A stretch of DNA of 64,000 nt. It comes from Sphaerisporangium siamense. GTDB lineage: Bacteria; Actinomycetota; Actinomycetes; Streptosporangiales; Streptosporangiaceae. The position numbers and the translations under genes were made by a program. This document shows, one piece after another, positions 43,482 to 51,600 of the stretch. The notes below the pieces were generated by a model, which did no database searches, had not been told where the DNA came from, and saw only the letters and a list, made by a program, of their open reading frames with translations. The stretch is from positions 3,348,001 to 3,412,000 of the forward strand of contig NZ_JACHND010000001.1 of the NCBI RefSeq assembly GCF_014205275.1, written 5' to 3'. How positions within the stretch are numbered: position 1 is the first letter of the stretch; every line of letters starts with the position of its first letter.

Positions 43482-44318
43482 TCAGGCTCCGTGGGACGGC
43501 TGCCCGGCGAGGTCCTCGATGACGCGGGCCACGGTCTTCGGCGACTTCAGGTCGGCGCCGTGGTCGTACCCGGGCATGACGACCCGCTCGGCCTCCGGCA
43601 TCACGCGGGCGAGGGCGTCGAGGCGTTCGGCGAGGTGGGACGGGCTGCGGTCGCCGCCGAGCAGCACCGTGCGGACGTGGATCCGTTCGTAGGCGTCGAG
43701 GCGCACGCCGAGCGCGTCGATCGCCTCCAGGTCGTCGAGCTGGCACGGGACCAGGGCGCGGTAGCGCGGGATCATCGCCGTCAGCGCGGCGGCCGGCCAC
43801 GCCTGCCAGGACGGCAGGCCGACGGTGTGGCGGAAGACGAGCGCCATCGCCGTGCCCGGCCTGCCCGCGGCGACGGCGGCCCGGGCCCGCCCGAGGATCT
43901 CGCCGTTCTCTCCGCTGAGGGGCGTACCGGTCACGGACGGCGGCTCGAAGACGACCGCTCCGGTGAACGAGGACGGGGACGCGGCCAGCGCCTCCAGCGC
44001 CACGACCGCGCCCGAGGAGTGCCCGTACACGACGACCGGCCCGCCGAGGGCGGCGACGACCGCGAGGACGTCTCCGGCCTCCTGGGCGACGGCGCACGGC
44101 GCGGGGTTCGCGCGCTTGAGGTCGTTCCGGTACTGGCGGCGGTGCAGGCGGATCACGCGGAAGCGCGGCGTGAGGCACCCGGCGAGCCTTGCTGTCCGGC
44201 GTCCGTCGTCCAGCCCCGGTCCGATCACCACGACGACGGGACCACGGCCCTCGTCGTAGCCGCGGACCTCGGTCCCGTCGGTCGCGGTCGCCAGGGACCG
44301 CTCAGGTGTGGCGGACAT
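43482..44318 (-). CDS. Alpha/beta-hydrolase
   Basis: A 278-residue alpha/beta-hydrolase fold protein. Oxyanion region VVVVIGPGLDDGRRTAR, nucleophile elbow VVYGHSSGAVVALEAL (Ser in GHSSG, about residue 107), an acidic residue in VRTVLLGGDRSP, and catalytic His in VMPGYDHGADL. No signal peptide. Likely an esterase or epoxide/lactone hydrolase. It is divergent from a TetR gene with an operator that covers both starts, so it is probably under TetR control. Confidence 0.9.
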   Translation of the reverse strand: MSATPERSLATATDGTEVRGYDEGRGPVVVVIGPGLDDGRRTARLAGCLTPRFRVIRLHRRQYRNDLKRANPAPCAVAQEAGDVLAVVAALGGPVVVYGHSSGAVVALEALAASPSSFTGAVVFEPPSVTGTPLSGENGEILGRARAAVAAGRPGTAMALVFRHTVGLPSWQAWPAAALTAMIPRYRALVPCQLDDLEAIDALGVRLDAYERIHVRTVLLGGDRSPSHLAERLDALARVMPEAERVVMPGYDHGADLKSPKTVARVIEDLAGQPSHGA

Positions 44319-44364
44319 ACGTCCTCCTGTTCGTCCGCACGCCGGGACGCGCGCCGAAAAGCTT

Positions 44365-44401
44365 CCTTAGCAGCGCTAAATTAGACTTAGCGCTGCTAAG
44401 G
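44365..44401. promoter_or_regulatory. Large TetR operator, nested dyads
   Basis: A 15-bp perfect inverted repeat (44365-44379 with 44387-44401) with a 7-base centre. Each arm contains its own smaller dyad, TTAGC-N3-GCTAA. It lies between the TetR and hydrolase starts and touches the GTG at 44401. Confidence 0.85.
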
Positions 44402-44409
44402 TGTCAACG

Positions 44410-45081
44410 GTGCGGACGAACAAGAGGCCAGGGCTCACCCGGCGCGTCCTGGTCGAGACGGCGCTGCGACTGCTCGACGAGACGGGCCTGGAAGGGCTGA
44501 CCGTGCGGCGCCTCGCCGCCGAGCTGGGCGTCCAGTCACCGGCCCTGTACTGGCACATCCGCACCAAGCAAGAGCTGCTCGACGAGATGGCCGACGCCAT
44601 CATCCAGGCCGCCGGCATGGGGCCGCCCCGCGAGGGCGAGTCCTGGCAGAACTGGCTGTGCCGCCGCGCGACCGCCTACCGCGCCTCCCTGCTCGCCCAC
44701 CGGGACGGCGCCCGCATCGTCGCCACCGCCCGCCGCCTGAGCCCCGAGACGGTCAAGCTCTTCGAGGCCGAACTGGCCGCCATGACGTCCCACGGCTTCA
44801 CCCCGGCCCTGGCCCTCCGCACGATCACGACCGTGACGTACTACGTGAACGGCTTCGTCCTCCAGGAACAGTCCCAGCCGCAGGCCCAGGACGAATCCCG
44901 GCCCGAGGCCCCCTCGCCGTCGGCAGGCTCGTCCCCCGACCTCCCGGACCCCGCCGCCACGCCCACCCTGCTCGCGGCCGTCCACGAAGGCGGACCGGCC
45001 CTGGGTGACCAGGCTTTCACCCATGGCCTCCAAACCATGATCAAAGGCACCGAAGCGTCCATGAACAGCACAACACGCTGA
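44410..45081 (+). CDS. TetR-family regulator (TetR_C class)
   Basis: A 223-residue regulator, start GTG 44410 with AAGG 8 bases upstream; GTG 44401 is an alternative. The HTH is VRRLAAELGVQSPALYWHIRTKQELLDEMADAI, as in tetracycline-repressor-like members, whose C-terminal domain (TetR_C) binds tetracycline-type ligands. A polar insert of about 35 residues (QSQPQAQDESRPE) lies before the last helices. It should repress itself and the divergent hydrolase through the operator at 44365-44401. Confidence 0.92.
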   Translation: MRTNKRPGLTRRVLVETALRLLDETGLEGLTVRRLAAELGVQSPALYWHIRTKQELLDEMADAIIQAAGMGPPREGESWQNWLCRRATAYRASLLAHRDGARIVATARRLSPETVKLFEAELAAMTSHGFTPALALRTITTVTYYVNGFVLQEQSQPQAQDESRPEAPSPSAGSSPDLPDPAATPTLLAAVHEGGPALGDQAFTHGLQTMIKGTEASMNSTTR

Positions 45082-45158
45082 CTTGTGCGGGCTTGTACCT
45101 TCCGCCCTTACCTCGGTGGTAATCGACGTCTCGCGCGGGGACCGACAGAGTCTGCGGT

Positions 45159-45581
45159 ATGAGCAGGGACACCCGTGACGTCGTAGAAGAGCTGTTGCGC
45201 AGGTTGGCCGAGGGCGATCATCGGCGCACCGCCGAACTGTTCGCCGAGCCGGTCGACTGGCAGCTCGCCTGGCCTGCCGAGGGATATGCGGCCGTACCGT
45301 GGATCCGGCCTCGGTCCAGCCGCTCCGATGTGGCGGACCATTTCCGGTCCCTGGAGGCCTGTCACGTACGCGAGTCGAACGGCACCTCGGTGGCGCGAAT
45401 CCTCGTCGACGGAATTCACGCTGTGGTGTTCGGCGAGATCGCCCAAACGGTGAAAGCAAGCGGCACCGCCTACACCTCACCGTTCGCCCTGCACCTCACC
45501 ATCGAGGACGGCCTCATCACCCGCTACCACATCTACGAGGACAGCCTCACAGTCGCACGCGCCCTCACCGCACAAGCCTGA
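45159..45581 (+). CDS. NTF2-like (SnoaL-type) protein
   Basis: A 140-residue NTF2-fold protein starting MSRDTRDVVEELLRRLAEGD, with FAEPVDWQLAWPAEG and LTIEDGLITRYHIYEDSLTV at the usual strand positions. Family includes isomerases, dehydratases and small hydrolases; no catalytic residue set is decisive. The gene is alone, 77 bases after the TetR gene, with a hairpin 10 bases after its stop. Confidence 0.85.
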   Translation: MSRDTRDVVEELLRRLAEGDHRRTAELFAEPVDWQLAWPAEGYAAVPWIRPRSSRSDVADHFRSLEACHVRESNGTSVARILVDGIHAVVFGEIAQTVKASGTAYTSPFALHLTIEDGLITRYHIYEDSLTVARALTAQA

Positions 45582-45590
45582 TCGCCGAGG

Positions 45591-45620
45591 ACCGGCTCAT
45601 TCCATCTCAGAAGAGCCGGT
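45591..45620. terminator. Hairpin after the NTF2-like gene
   Basis: ACCGGCTC (45591-45598) pairs with GAGCCGGT (45613-45620) with a 14-base loop, 9 bases after the stop; the opposite gene ends at 45788. Confidence 0.5.
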
Positions 45621-45787
45621 CATTTCCAAGCCGGCTGGTCATCTCCAGGGAACGGTCCTCACCTCCGGCTCGGGCTGCTATTCCGAAGAACTGTCGAACC
45701 GTCCATCCCGCCATTCATAGCAGGATCACCTCGCATGATCGCGTGGAAGATCACGAGAATACGGGCGGATCGTTACTCGGAGGCGTG

Positions 45788-46159
45788 TCACTCCTCGCCG
45801 GAGAACCGCTCCCATGCGGACTGGCGGGTGATGCCGAGAGACTCGCCGATCCTGCTCCAGGTGACACCGCGCCGGCGCAGTTCCTGCACCCACGAGCGCA
45901 GGTCGGCCTCGGCCTGGTCGATGTGCGCGGCGACCCGCGGAATGTGCACCAGCATCTCCTCGTCGGTCAGCGCGTCCCAGACGAGCATCTCCGACTGCGC
46001 GGGCTTCTCAGGGGTGCTCTCGATGACCGCCGCGGCGAGAGCCACACACTCGTTACAGATGTACACACCGGCGCCGGCCACGAGCTTGCCGACTTCGCTG
46101 CTCGGCTTACCGCAGAAGGAGCACTGGGCGATGTCGGCCAGCGTTTCAGGGGATGTCAC
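45788..46159 (-). CDS. ClpX-type zinc finger / HTH protein
   Basis: A 123-residue protein from GTG 46159 (SD GAGGAG, 6 bases upstream). Residues 10-45 are a ClpX-like C4 zinc finger: C13-x2-C16 ... C35-x2-C38 (CSFCGK and CNEC). The C-terminal part is an [22 protein letters not shown], as in actinobacterial proteins of this architecture. It probably binds DNA; two dyads 16-60 bases upstream fit autoregulation. It lies 146 bases beyond the DUF4276 stop, in the same direction as the ATPase/TOPRIM pair, and may belong to the same locus. A longer in-frame extension exists (see findings). Confidence 0.88.
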   Translation of the reverse strand: MTSPETLADIAQCSFCGKPSSEVGKLVAGAGVYICNECVALAAAVIESTPEKPAQSEMLVWDALTDEEMLVHIPRVAAHIDQAEADLRSWVQELRRRGVTWSRIGESLGITRQSAWERFSGEE

Positions 46160-46174
46160 AGAACACTCCTCGTC

Positions 46175-46219
46175 TGTCAGGGCGTCCCTGACAGGATAGC
46201 TCGTCAGGGTACCCCTGAC
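46175..46219. promoter_or_regulatory. Two TGTCAGGG-type dyads before the zinc-finger gene
   Basis: TGTCAGGG-CGT-CCCTGACA (46175-46193) and GTCAGGG-TAC-CCCTGAC (46203-46219) share one consensus, with centres 27 bp apart. They lie right before the SD, the place for an autoregulatory site of the zinc-finger/HTH protein. Confidence 0.75.
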
Positions 46220-46305
46220 AACCTGTATGCGGTCCCACTGTGCGAGGCCGAAGGGGGCGGGAGTCACGTGGGAAGAACAGTCCGAGCCGGAGGCGAGGGC
46301 CGTTG

Positions 46306-46935
46306 TCAGAGACCGCCTCGGAGGAGACGTTCGACGTCACGCCAGAATTTGTCGAAGGACGGCGCGAGTTTACGGGCCTGATCCATATCGAAGGCGTCGG
46401 CCAGGCTCGCCTGGTCCACGGTCGGTCGGTACGGCGTGCCGTCGGTCTTTCGTGCGGAAAGCCATTCCTTGGCGCCACGGATCTCCTCCGGGGCGGTGGG
46501 TGGCTCCAGCGGATCGGCAAGGGCCCGGTGTCCGGACAGGGAGGCGGCGGCTGCCAGGAACCATGCTTCGAACTCGCGATGAGCGAGGACCACCGACATG
46601 TTCTTGTCCCCGCGAGCCTGCCGGGCACGCCGTAGCAGGTCGGGCCCCAGCGAGGCCGGGCAGTCGTCGTCAGAGTCGATGAGAAGCAGAATGCCGCCCG
46701 CGCCGCTGAGCTGATAGGAGGCCTGAAGCACGGCGCTCTCGACGCCACCAGGGGCGATGAGCCTGCTTCGCGGAATTCGCCGGGGCGGGGTCGTGCGCAG
46801 GTTCCAGATCGAGAGCGCCGTGGCGATCCTGCGGAGCAGCACGGGAAGCGCGGACACCTCTCCGTCGCCCTCGACGATGGAAGCGATGGTCACGGGGCCG
46901 GTCACCTGGGAGGAGGTGGTGATCGGGTGGTTCAT
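46306..46935 (-). CDS. DUF4276 TOPRIM-like protein
   Basis: A 209-residue protein. TOPRIM-like features: acidic [16 protein letters not shown] (residues 21-36, the catalytic-Glu region) and [12 protein letters not shown] (residues 86-97, DxD-type metal site). The family (DUF4276) is predicted to be a metal-dependent nuclease and is frequently paired with an AAA ATPase. Start ATG 46935 overlaps the ATPase stop (ATGA), so the two are translated together. With the ATPase it resembles OLD-, AbiL- or PARIS-like two-component anti-phage systems in layout. Function inferred, not shown. Confidence 0.85.
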   Translation of the reverse strand: MNHPITTSSQVTGPVTIASIVEGDGEVSALPVLLRRIATALSIWNLRTTPPRRIPRSRLIAPGGVESAVLQASYQLSGAGGILLLIDSDDDCPASLGPDLLRRARQARGDKNMSVVLAHREFEAWFLAAAASLSGHRALADPLEPPTAPEEIRGAKEWLSARKTDGTPYRPTVDQASLADAFDMDQARKLAPSFDKFWRDVERLLRGGL

Positions 46936-48089
46936 TCGCCTGCCTTCGGCTGGAGTTGGCCGCCGCGCATGAGCTCACCGAGGGTGGTCCGTTCGTCCTC
47001 GACCAGGCGACGGCTGATCTCGTCGACATCCGCGATCGTGGTGAGCCCATTGGCCATCTTCACCACCCGGACGCAGGACGGATCGATGTCGTCGCGGTCG
47101 AGCAGGTCGGCGCTCTGCGTGGTGGTCACCACCTGGACGCGTTCGCCTGCCTCGGTCAACGCGTCGAACAGCGCGCCGGCCGCGGCCGGATGGAGAGCCG
47201 TCTCGGGTTCCTCGATGGCGATCAGCTTGGCACGCCGGTCCAGGACGGCGGGCTGGAACAGCGCGGCCAGGACGCCCGCCGCGTGCAGCGTGCCCACCGA
47301 GATGGCCTCGGGACCGAACTTCCCGTCACGGGTACGGAGTTCCACGGTCGAGAACTTGTCGATGACGCGCTCGTCCACGCCGAGTGCCTCCGGCACGATC
47401 GCCCCGAGATAGTCGTCGACCCGTGCCTTCAGCGCCGGAAACCTGCTCGCCAGCTCACCCAGCACGGGGCCGAGGTGTTCTCCGGAGTAGCCCATGCTCC
47501 CGGTCCGCTGGCCGGGCTGGAGCCGCCGCATCTCATCGACGGCCAGATGATGGAAAAGCATGTCGCGCAGATCACGGTACACATCGCTGAAGGCTTGCCG
47601 GGTGGCGGCGAGAGGCAGGTAGAGCCGATCCCGCTCGATGCCGCCTCCGTTCAGGACCAGCCCGCCCGTCACGTCGAACCGAGTCGTCGCGGACCCGGGT
47701 TCTCCGGAAGTCCCATGGACGACGCAGTTCTCCTGTCTGACGACCAGCGGTCGGCGTCCGTTTGGGTCGCGCGCGATGGTGAATCCGTACTCGACCGAAG
47801 ACGGCTCACCCGCCGCCTCGGTCACGAACTCCAGCCGCACCGAGAACTGGTCCGCGGCCTCGGGCGCCTGCCGGAGCACGCCGGCGAGCCCACCGCGTCT
47901 GGCGACGGCGTCGGCCGGTGTCGTGTTCAGCGCGTCGGCGACGAACCGTAGCGCGTCCACGAAATTGCTCTTCCCCGCTCCGTTGGGGCCCAGCAGGACC
48001 GTCAAGGGGGCGAGGCGCACGTCACAGGAGGCGATGCTCTTGTAGTTCGTCACCTGTACGCGCCGGAGAAACGGCACGGCGACCGCCAT
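46932..48089 (-). CDS. AAA family ATPase (SMC/ABC-like) paired with DUF4276
   Basis: A 385-residue OLD/SMC-like ATPase. Walker A VLLGPNGAGKSNFVDA (about 31-46), an ABC-like signature region SVGTLHAAGVLAAL, Walker B KLIAIEEPETALHP, and a final QSADLLDRDDIDPSCVRV segment. The lengthy middle region is typical of AAA_21/AAA_15 ATPases that partner with TOPRIM nucleases. ATG 48089 is preferred; GTG 48092 is possible. No other genes of known defence or R-M systems are present, so a two-gene toxin/defence module is plausible. Confidence 0.88.
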   Translation of the reverse strand: MAVAVPFLRRVQVTNYKSIASCDVRLAPLTVLLGPNGAGKSNFVDALRFVADALNTTPADAVARRGGLAGVLRQAPEAADQFSVRLEFVTEAAGEPSSVEYGFTIARDPNGRRPLVVRQENCVVHGTSGEPGSATTRFDVTGGLVLNGGGIERDRLYLPLAATRQAFSDVYRDLRDMLFHHLAVDEMRRLQPGQRTGSMGYSGEHLGPVLGELASRFPALKARVDDYLGAIVPEALGVDERVIDKFSTVELRTRDGKFGPEAISVGTLHAAGVLAALFQPAVLDRRAKLIAIEEPETALHPAAAGALFDALTEAGERVQVVTTTQSADLLDRDDIDPSCVRVVKMANGLTTIADVDEISRRLVEDERTTLGELMRGGQLQPKAGE

Positions 48090-48328
48090 CACACGCCCCT
48101 CGTGGCCGTTATGTCGGTGTCCTCCGCCGTCACCATGATCGCCTGATCGCGGGGACGACCGGGGAAGCCACGCACCGCCACCTCGCTCATCGCCACATGA
48201 ACTCCCCACCCGCTGATCGACGTCAGCACGAGGATAGGCGTCCCCGCGCGTCATGGGGGCCGATCAGGCTGTGGCGGCGGGGAGCGGGTCTCTGGGAGAG
48301 TGCCGAGCAGAGCGGCCGGGGAGCTGTG

Positions 48329-49273
48329 TCAGGGCCAGGACCAGCGGATGCCGATGAGGCCGGGGTGGAGGGTGGCCGCGGCCAGGTGGACGGCGTGTTG
48401 GGTGTTGAGGGTCAGTTCGGTGGCGGTGAGTTCGCCGAGGGAGGGGCCGCGGCGGGCGAAGCGGTGGATGCGGACCGGGAGTTCGTCGGGGTCGAAGGCC
48501 ACGCGGAGCACGTACTGTCCGGCGGGGTGGCGGAAGCCGCGTTCGTAGTCGTGCGCCTCGACGCCGCTCAGGTCGCTGATCTCGTAGCGCATCACGTGCG
48601 TGTCGCCGACCCGCAGCACCCGGTCGAAGAGCAGCTCGGCGACGACCAGCCCGGTCGGCGCGTCGCGCCGGATCCGTCCCACCCGGCAGTCCTGCACGGC
48701 CCGGATCGTCACGAGCGCGACGTCGCACCCCGCGTCGCCCTGGTAGATCATGATGTACCGGTCGGCGCCGTCCTCGTGCGCCTGCACGACCTGCAGCGTC
48801 TCGCGGGCGGCGGTGCTGCGGTCCGGGCCGATGCGCACCGACTCGTACATGCCGAGGATGTGCAGCCGCCGGTCGTCGGCGACGGCGCCCAGCTCGCCGA
48901 GGATGTCCGCCAGCGCCCGCGCGGGCCGCAGCAGCGTCGCGTACGCCACGCCGGGGGCCCGCCCGCGCGGCCTGGGCGGGCCGAGGAGCTGGATCAGCGA
49001 GCGGGGCGGCAGCTCCAGGATCTCCTCCAGCGCGAGGACGGCCCGCAGTGACTCCGGCCGCTCGGGCCGGCGCAGTCCTTGCTGCCAGTAGCTGAGGGTG
49101 CTCACCGCGACCTGGAGCCCGCGCTGCGCGAGCCGGTGCCGCAGGCGTTCCAGGGTCAGCCCACGCGCTTCGACCGCGGCGCGCAGGGCCGCGTGAAAGG
49201 GTCCGGCGCGAAGCGCGGTTTGGAGCTCGTCCGCCACGTTGTGAATGTTCACAGATTTCCACAGATTCGGCAT
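48329..49273 (-). CDS. XRE-like HTH protein, actinobacterial family
   Basis: A 314-residue protein. ATG 49273 (MPNLWKSVNIHNVADELQTA) is preferred; an upstream ATG at 49387 runs into a divergent promoter. Residues about 25-85 are an HTH domain (GLTLERLRHRLAQRGLQVAV ... LSYWQQGLRRPERPES), followed by a mainly beta domain of about 190 residues with no catalytic motif. Such proteins are common in actinobacteria and are annotated as regulators; the beta-rich part could be a sensory domain. The gene is divergent from the papain-like peptidase gene, with 125 bases between starts, and may control it. Confidence 0.8.
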   Translation of the reverse strand: MPNLWKSVNIHNVADELQTALRAGPFHAALRAAVEARGLTLERLRHRLAQRGLQVAVSTLSYWQQGLRRPERPESLRAVLALEEILELPPRSLIQLLGPPRPRGRAPGVAYATLLRPARALADILGELGAVADDRRLHILGMYESVRIGPDRSTAARETLQVVQAHEDGADRYIMIYQGDAGCDVALVTIRAVQDCRVGRIRRDAPTGLVVAELLFDRVLRVGDTHVMRYEISDLSGVEAHDYERGFRHPAGQYVLRVAFDPDELPVRIHRFARRGPSLGELTATELTLNTQHAVHLAAATLHPGLIGIRWSWP

Positions 49274-49398
49274 CTGGGGGAGAGCGTCACGAATACCGGT
49301 TTCCACAGCGATTCGTCCAGGGACTTTGACGGCACTTGTCCGCCTATCGCCGCAGGTCGAGGATCCGATGCAGCATCCCCCCAGCAAGAGGAGCTCTT

Positions 49399-49953
49399 AT
49401 GTTCCGCCTAGCCGTGGCCCTCGCTCTGGCGGCGGTCGCCTGGATCTCGACCAGCGCCCCCGCCAACGCCTACACCTGGTACAAGCTCAACTTCACCGAA
49501 CAGGCCCAGCAGTACTCGAACTGGTGCTGGGCGGCCACCGGCAACTCCGTCGCCGCCTACTACGGCTACAACTACAGCCAGAACCAGTTCTGCAACCTGG
49601 CCTTCAACCGCGGCGTCAACACGACCTGCCCCAACAACCAGGCCACCCTCGCCAACGACCAGACGGCGTTCCGCCAGATCGGCATCAACCCCGGCAGCTA
49701 CGTCTCCAGCTACCTGACGTACGCGGCGATCGTCAGGGAGATCGACGCCGAGCGCCCGATCATGGCCCGCATCCAGTGGACCAGCGGCGGCGGCCACATG
49801 GAGGTGATCTACGGCTACGACAAGAGCCAGTCGTGGGTCTACTGGGCCAACCCGTGGCCGTCGAGCACCCGCTACAACTGGACGACTTACAACTACTACG
49901 TCTCGAACGGTTCGTTCTTCTGGACGCACTCACTCGACTACATCGGCGCGTGA
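49399..49953 (+). CDS. Secreted papain-like cysteine peptidase (C39/AvrRpt2-like)
   Basis: A 184-residue precursor (ATG 49399, SD AGAGGAG). Signal peptide to about residue 24 (APANA). The catalytic triad is visible: Cys43 in SNWCWAATGNSVAAYYG, His133 in SGGGHMEVIYGYD, and Asn151 in VYWANPWP. This is the C39-type/AvrRpt2-like papain fold (clan CA). Two further cysteines (FCNLAF and TTCPNN) may form a disulfide. It is translationally followed by a second exported protein 14 bases downstream; the two most likely form a functional pair on the surface. Confidence 0.9.
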   Translation: MFRLAVALALAAVAWISTSAPANAYTWYKLNFTEQAQQYSNWCWAATGNSVAAYYGYNYSQNQFCNLAFNRGVNTTCPNNQATLANDQTAFRQIGINPGSYVSSYLTYAAIVREIDAERPIMARIQWTSGGGHMEVIYGYDKSQSWVYWANPWPSSTRYNWTTYNYYVSNGSFFWTHSLDYIGA

Positions 49954-49967
49954 GGGAGGCCACCGAC

Positions 49968-50765
49968 ATGAAACTCATCGCCTCGGCCGCGGTCCTGGCC
50001 GCGCTGTTCCTGTCCGTGCCGTCCGCCGCGATGGCGGAGCCCGGCCCGCCCGCCCAGGCCCCCGCCGCGGGCTCCTCCGCCCAGCCCGCCGTCCCCGCCG
50101 CGCCGGGCCCGGACGACCTCGCCGCCGCCAAGGCCGCGGCCGCGAACGCCCGGGACACGGTCGGGCGCTTCTTCGCCACCAAGGGCCGGCAGGCCAAGAC
50201 CCAGGTGGCCCCGATGGCCGCCCAGGTCGACGGCCCCACGGTCGCCGTCAACGACCTCAACCCCGACTTCGTCGCCGGACGTTCCCCGCAGATCGCCCGC
50301 TTCTCGTTCCTCGCCACCCAGGCCAACGCCTCCGACGGCCAGACGGCCTCCGTCTGGACCACCCGCGCCCCGTCGGGCGGCTGGGTCGTCACCAACATCG
50401 CGAGCGGCGCCGACGAGCAGCGGTACGCCGCCCAGCCCGGCACCGTCTTCCGTGAACCGCAGATCAACGCCTGGTACGCCCTGCGTGACGGCAGGGTCGT
50501 GCCCCTGAACCCGGAGGCCACCCAGTCGATCGGCGCGGCCGGGATCGCGGCGGCCGACTACCAGCGGCTGGTCCGGCAGCGCTACGCGGCCAAGCTCCCC
50601 GGCTCGGCCTACGCCAGGGACGGCTACGCGGGCGGCTACGGCTCCTCTTCCCAGGGCCACGGCACCGCCCCGCGGGCGGCCACCACCTTCCCGTTGGCCG
50701 CGGGCGGCGCCGTCCTCGTGTTCGCCCTCGGCACGATCGGCCTGCTCCGCCGCCGCGCCACCTGA
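49968..50765 (+). CDS. Exported, tail-anchored partner of the papain-like peptidase
   Basis: A 265-residue protein (ATG 49968, SD GGGAGG). Signal peptide to about residue 22 (AAMAEP), an Ala/Pro-rich linker, then a mixed alpha/beta domain (about 75-190; contains NDLNPDFVAG and VFREPQINAWYALRDGRVVPL) and a C-terminal membrane helix (LAAGGAVLVFALGTIGLL) with a positively charged end, so it is anchored with the bulk outside. Its gene sits 14 bases after the peptidase gene. It may be a substrate-binding partner, inhibitor or activation factor for the peptidase; I do not recognise the fold. Confidence 0.8.
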   Translation: MKLIASAAVLAALFLSVPSAAMAEPGPPAQAPAAGSSAQPAVPAAPGPDDLAAAKAAAANARDTVGRFFATKGRQAKTQVAPMAAQVDGPTVAVNDLNPDFVAGRSPQIARFSFLATQANASDGQTASVWTTRAPSGGWVVTNIASGADEQRYAAQPGTVFREPQINAWYALRDGRVVPLNPEATQSIGAAGIAAADYQRLVRQRYAAKLPGSAYARDGYAGGYGSSSQGHGTAPRAATTFPLAAGGAVLVFALGTIGLLRRRAT

Positions 50766-50802
50766 CGCCGTACCGCCTGACAGGGCCGGATACGGTCATC
50801 CG

Positions 50803-50839
50803 CCCGCGTCCTCGGGGCCACGAACCCCGGGGGCGCGGG
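50803..50839 (+). terminator. Terminator of the peptidase operon
   Basis: A 15-bp stem (50803-50817 with 50825-50839) containing two G-U pairs and a 7-base loop, 37 bases after the last stop. Confidence 0.75.
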
Positions 50840-50971
50840 CTTCGGCGCCGGGCGGTCAGCTCTGGACGGCGTAGGCCCGGGTGACGGCGCGGGCCGGATC
50901 GAGATCCGGGGCGGCCGGCCGCCGGGCCACGCCGCACTGGGACCCCAGGACGGGGGCGCGCTTGGAGGGGC

Positions 50972-51004
50972 TTGACGGCACTTAGATAGTGACTGTTTAC
51001 TATC
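50972..51004 (+). promoter_or_regulatory. Autoregulated promoter of the TetR gene, apparently leaderless
   Basis: -35 TTGACG (50972-50977), 18-base spacer, -10 TTTACT (50996-51001). Transcription would begin at about 51008, at the GTG start. The dyad GATAGTGA-N4-TTACTATC (50985-51004) covers the spacer and the -10. Confidence 0.7.
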
Positions 51005-51008
51005 AATT

Positions 51009-51551
51009 GTGGCGAACGGACGACGCCCGCGGGTGGGCGCGCAGCAGCGGCGTGAGGAGGTCCTCGCGGCCGCTCTGCAGGAGTTCAGCCACAAAGGGTT
51101 GCACGGCGGTTCGACGATGACGATCGCGCGTGCGGCCGATCTGTCGCACCCGAACCTCTTCCGGCTCTTCTCCACGAAGAAGGAACTGTTCATGGAGGTG
51201 CTCGTGCGCGCCTTCGAGATGATCGAGCGCGAGATGCTGCCCCGGGGCGCCACCGGGACGGATCCGACGAAGGCGATGGCGGACGCGTGGTGTGAGCTGA
51301 TGGCTCATCGCGAGCTGATGCTCGTGCTCCTGCAGGGGTACGCGGCGAGCGACGACCCCGACATCCGTGACCTGATGCAGCGCGCGACCCAGGGAATCTT
51401 CGAGCGGGTCGAGGCGATGCCGGGCGTGGGCACGGACAAGGCGCACACCTTCGTCGCGGAGGGAACCCTCTACATGATCGCGGCGGCCATGGACCTGCCC
51501 GCTCGCGCGGCCGGCGACCCCTGGGCGGACCGTTTCCTCACCTCCGGCTGA
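51009..51551 (+). CDS. TetR-family regulator of the DUF2306 gene
   Basis: A 180-residue TetR protein from GTG 51009, without any SD, consistent with a leaderless transcript. The HTH is TMTIARAADLSHPNLFRLFSTKKELFMEVL. The C-terminal ligand domain is helical and unremarkable. A matching dyad lies both before this gene (50985-51004) and before the next gene (51568-51587), so it should repress itself and the DUF2306 membrane gene. Confidence 0.93.
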   Translation: MANGRRPRVGAQQRREEVLAAALQEFSHKGLHGGSTMTIARAADLSHPNLFRLFSTKKELFMEVLVRAFEMIEREMLPRGATGTDPTKAMADAWCELMAHRELMLVLLQGYAASDDPDIRDLMQRATQGIFERVEAMPGVGTDKAHTFVAEGTLYMIAAAMDLPARAAGDPWADRFLTSG

Positions 51552-51567
51552 TTTTTTTTGCCGTTTT

Positions 51568-51587
51568 GATAGTGACCACTCACTAGC
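51568..51587 (+). promoter_or_regulatory. Second TetR operator, before DUF2306 gene
   Basis: GATAGTGA-N4-TCACTAGC (51568-51587) matches the dyad in the TetR promoter at 50985-51004 with near-identical left arm. A run of eight T (51552-51559) just upstream may help end the tetR transcript. Confidence 0.75.
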
Positions 51588-51600
51588 AAAGGAGTCCGAC

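Noticed and set aside
43204-43692. Forward frame over the gap and hydrolase 3' end
   Set aside because: Lacks GC3 bias in the gap and is antisense to the hydrolase in its second half.
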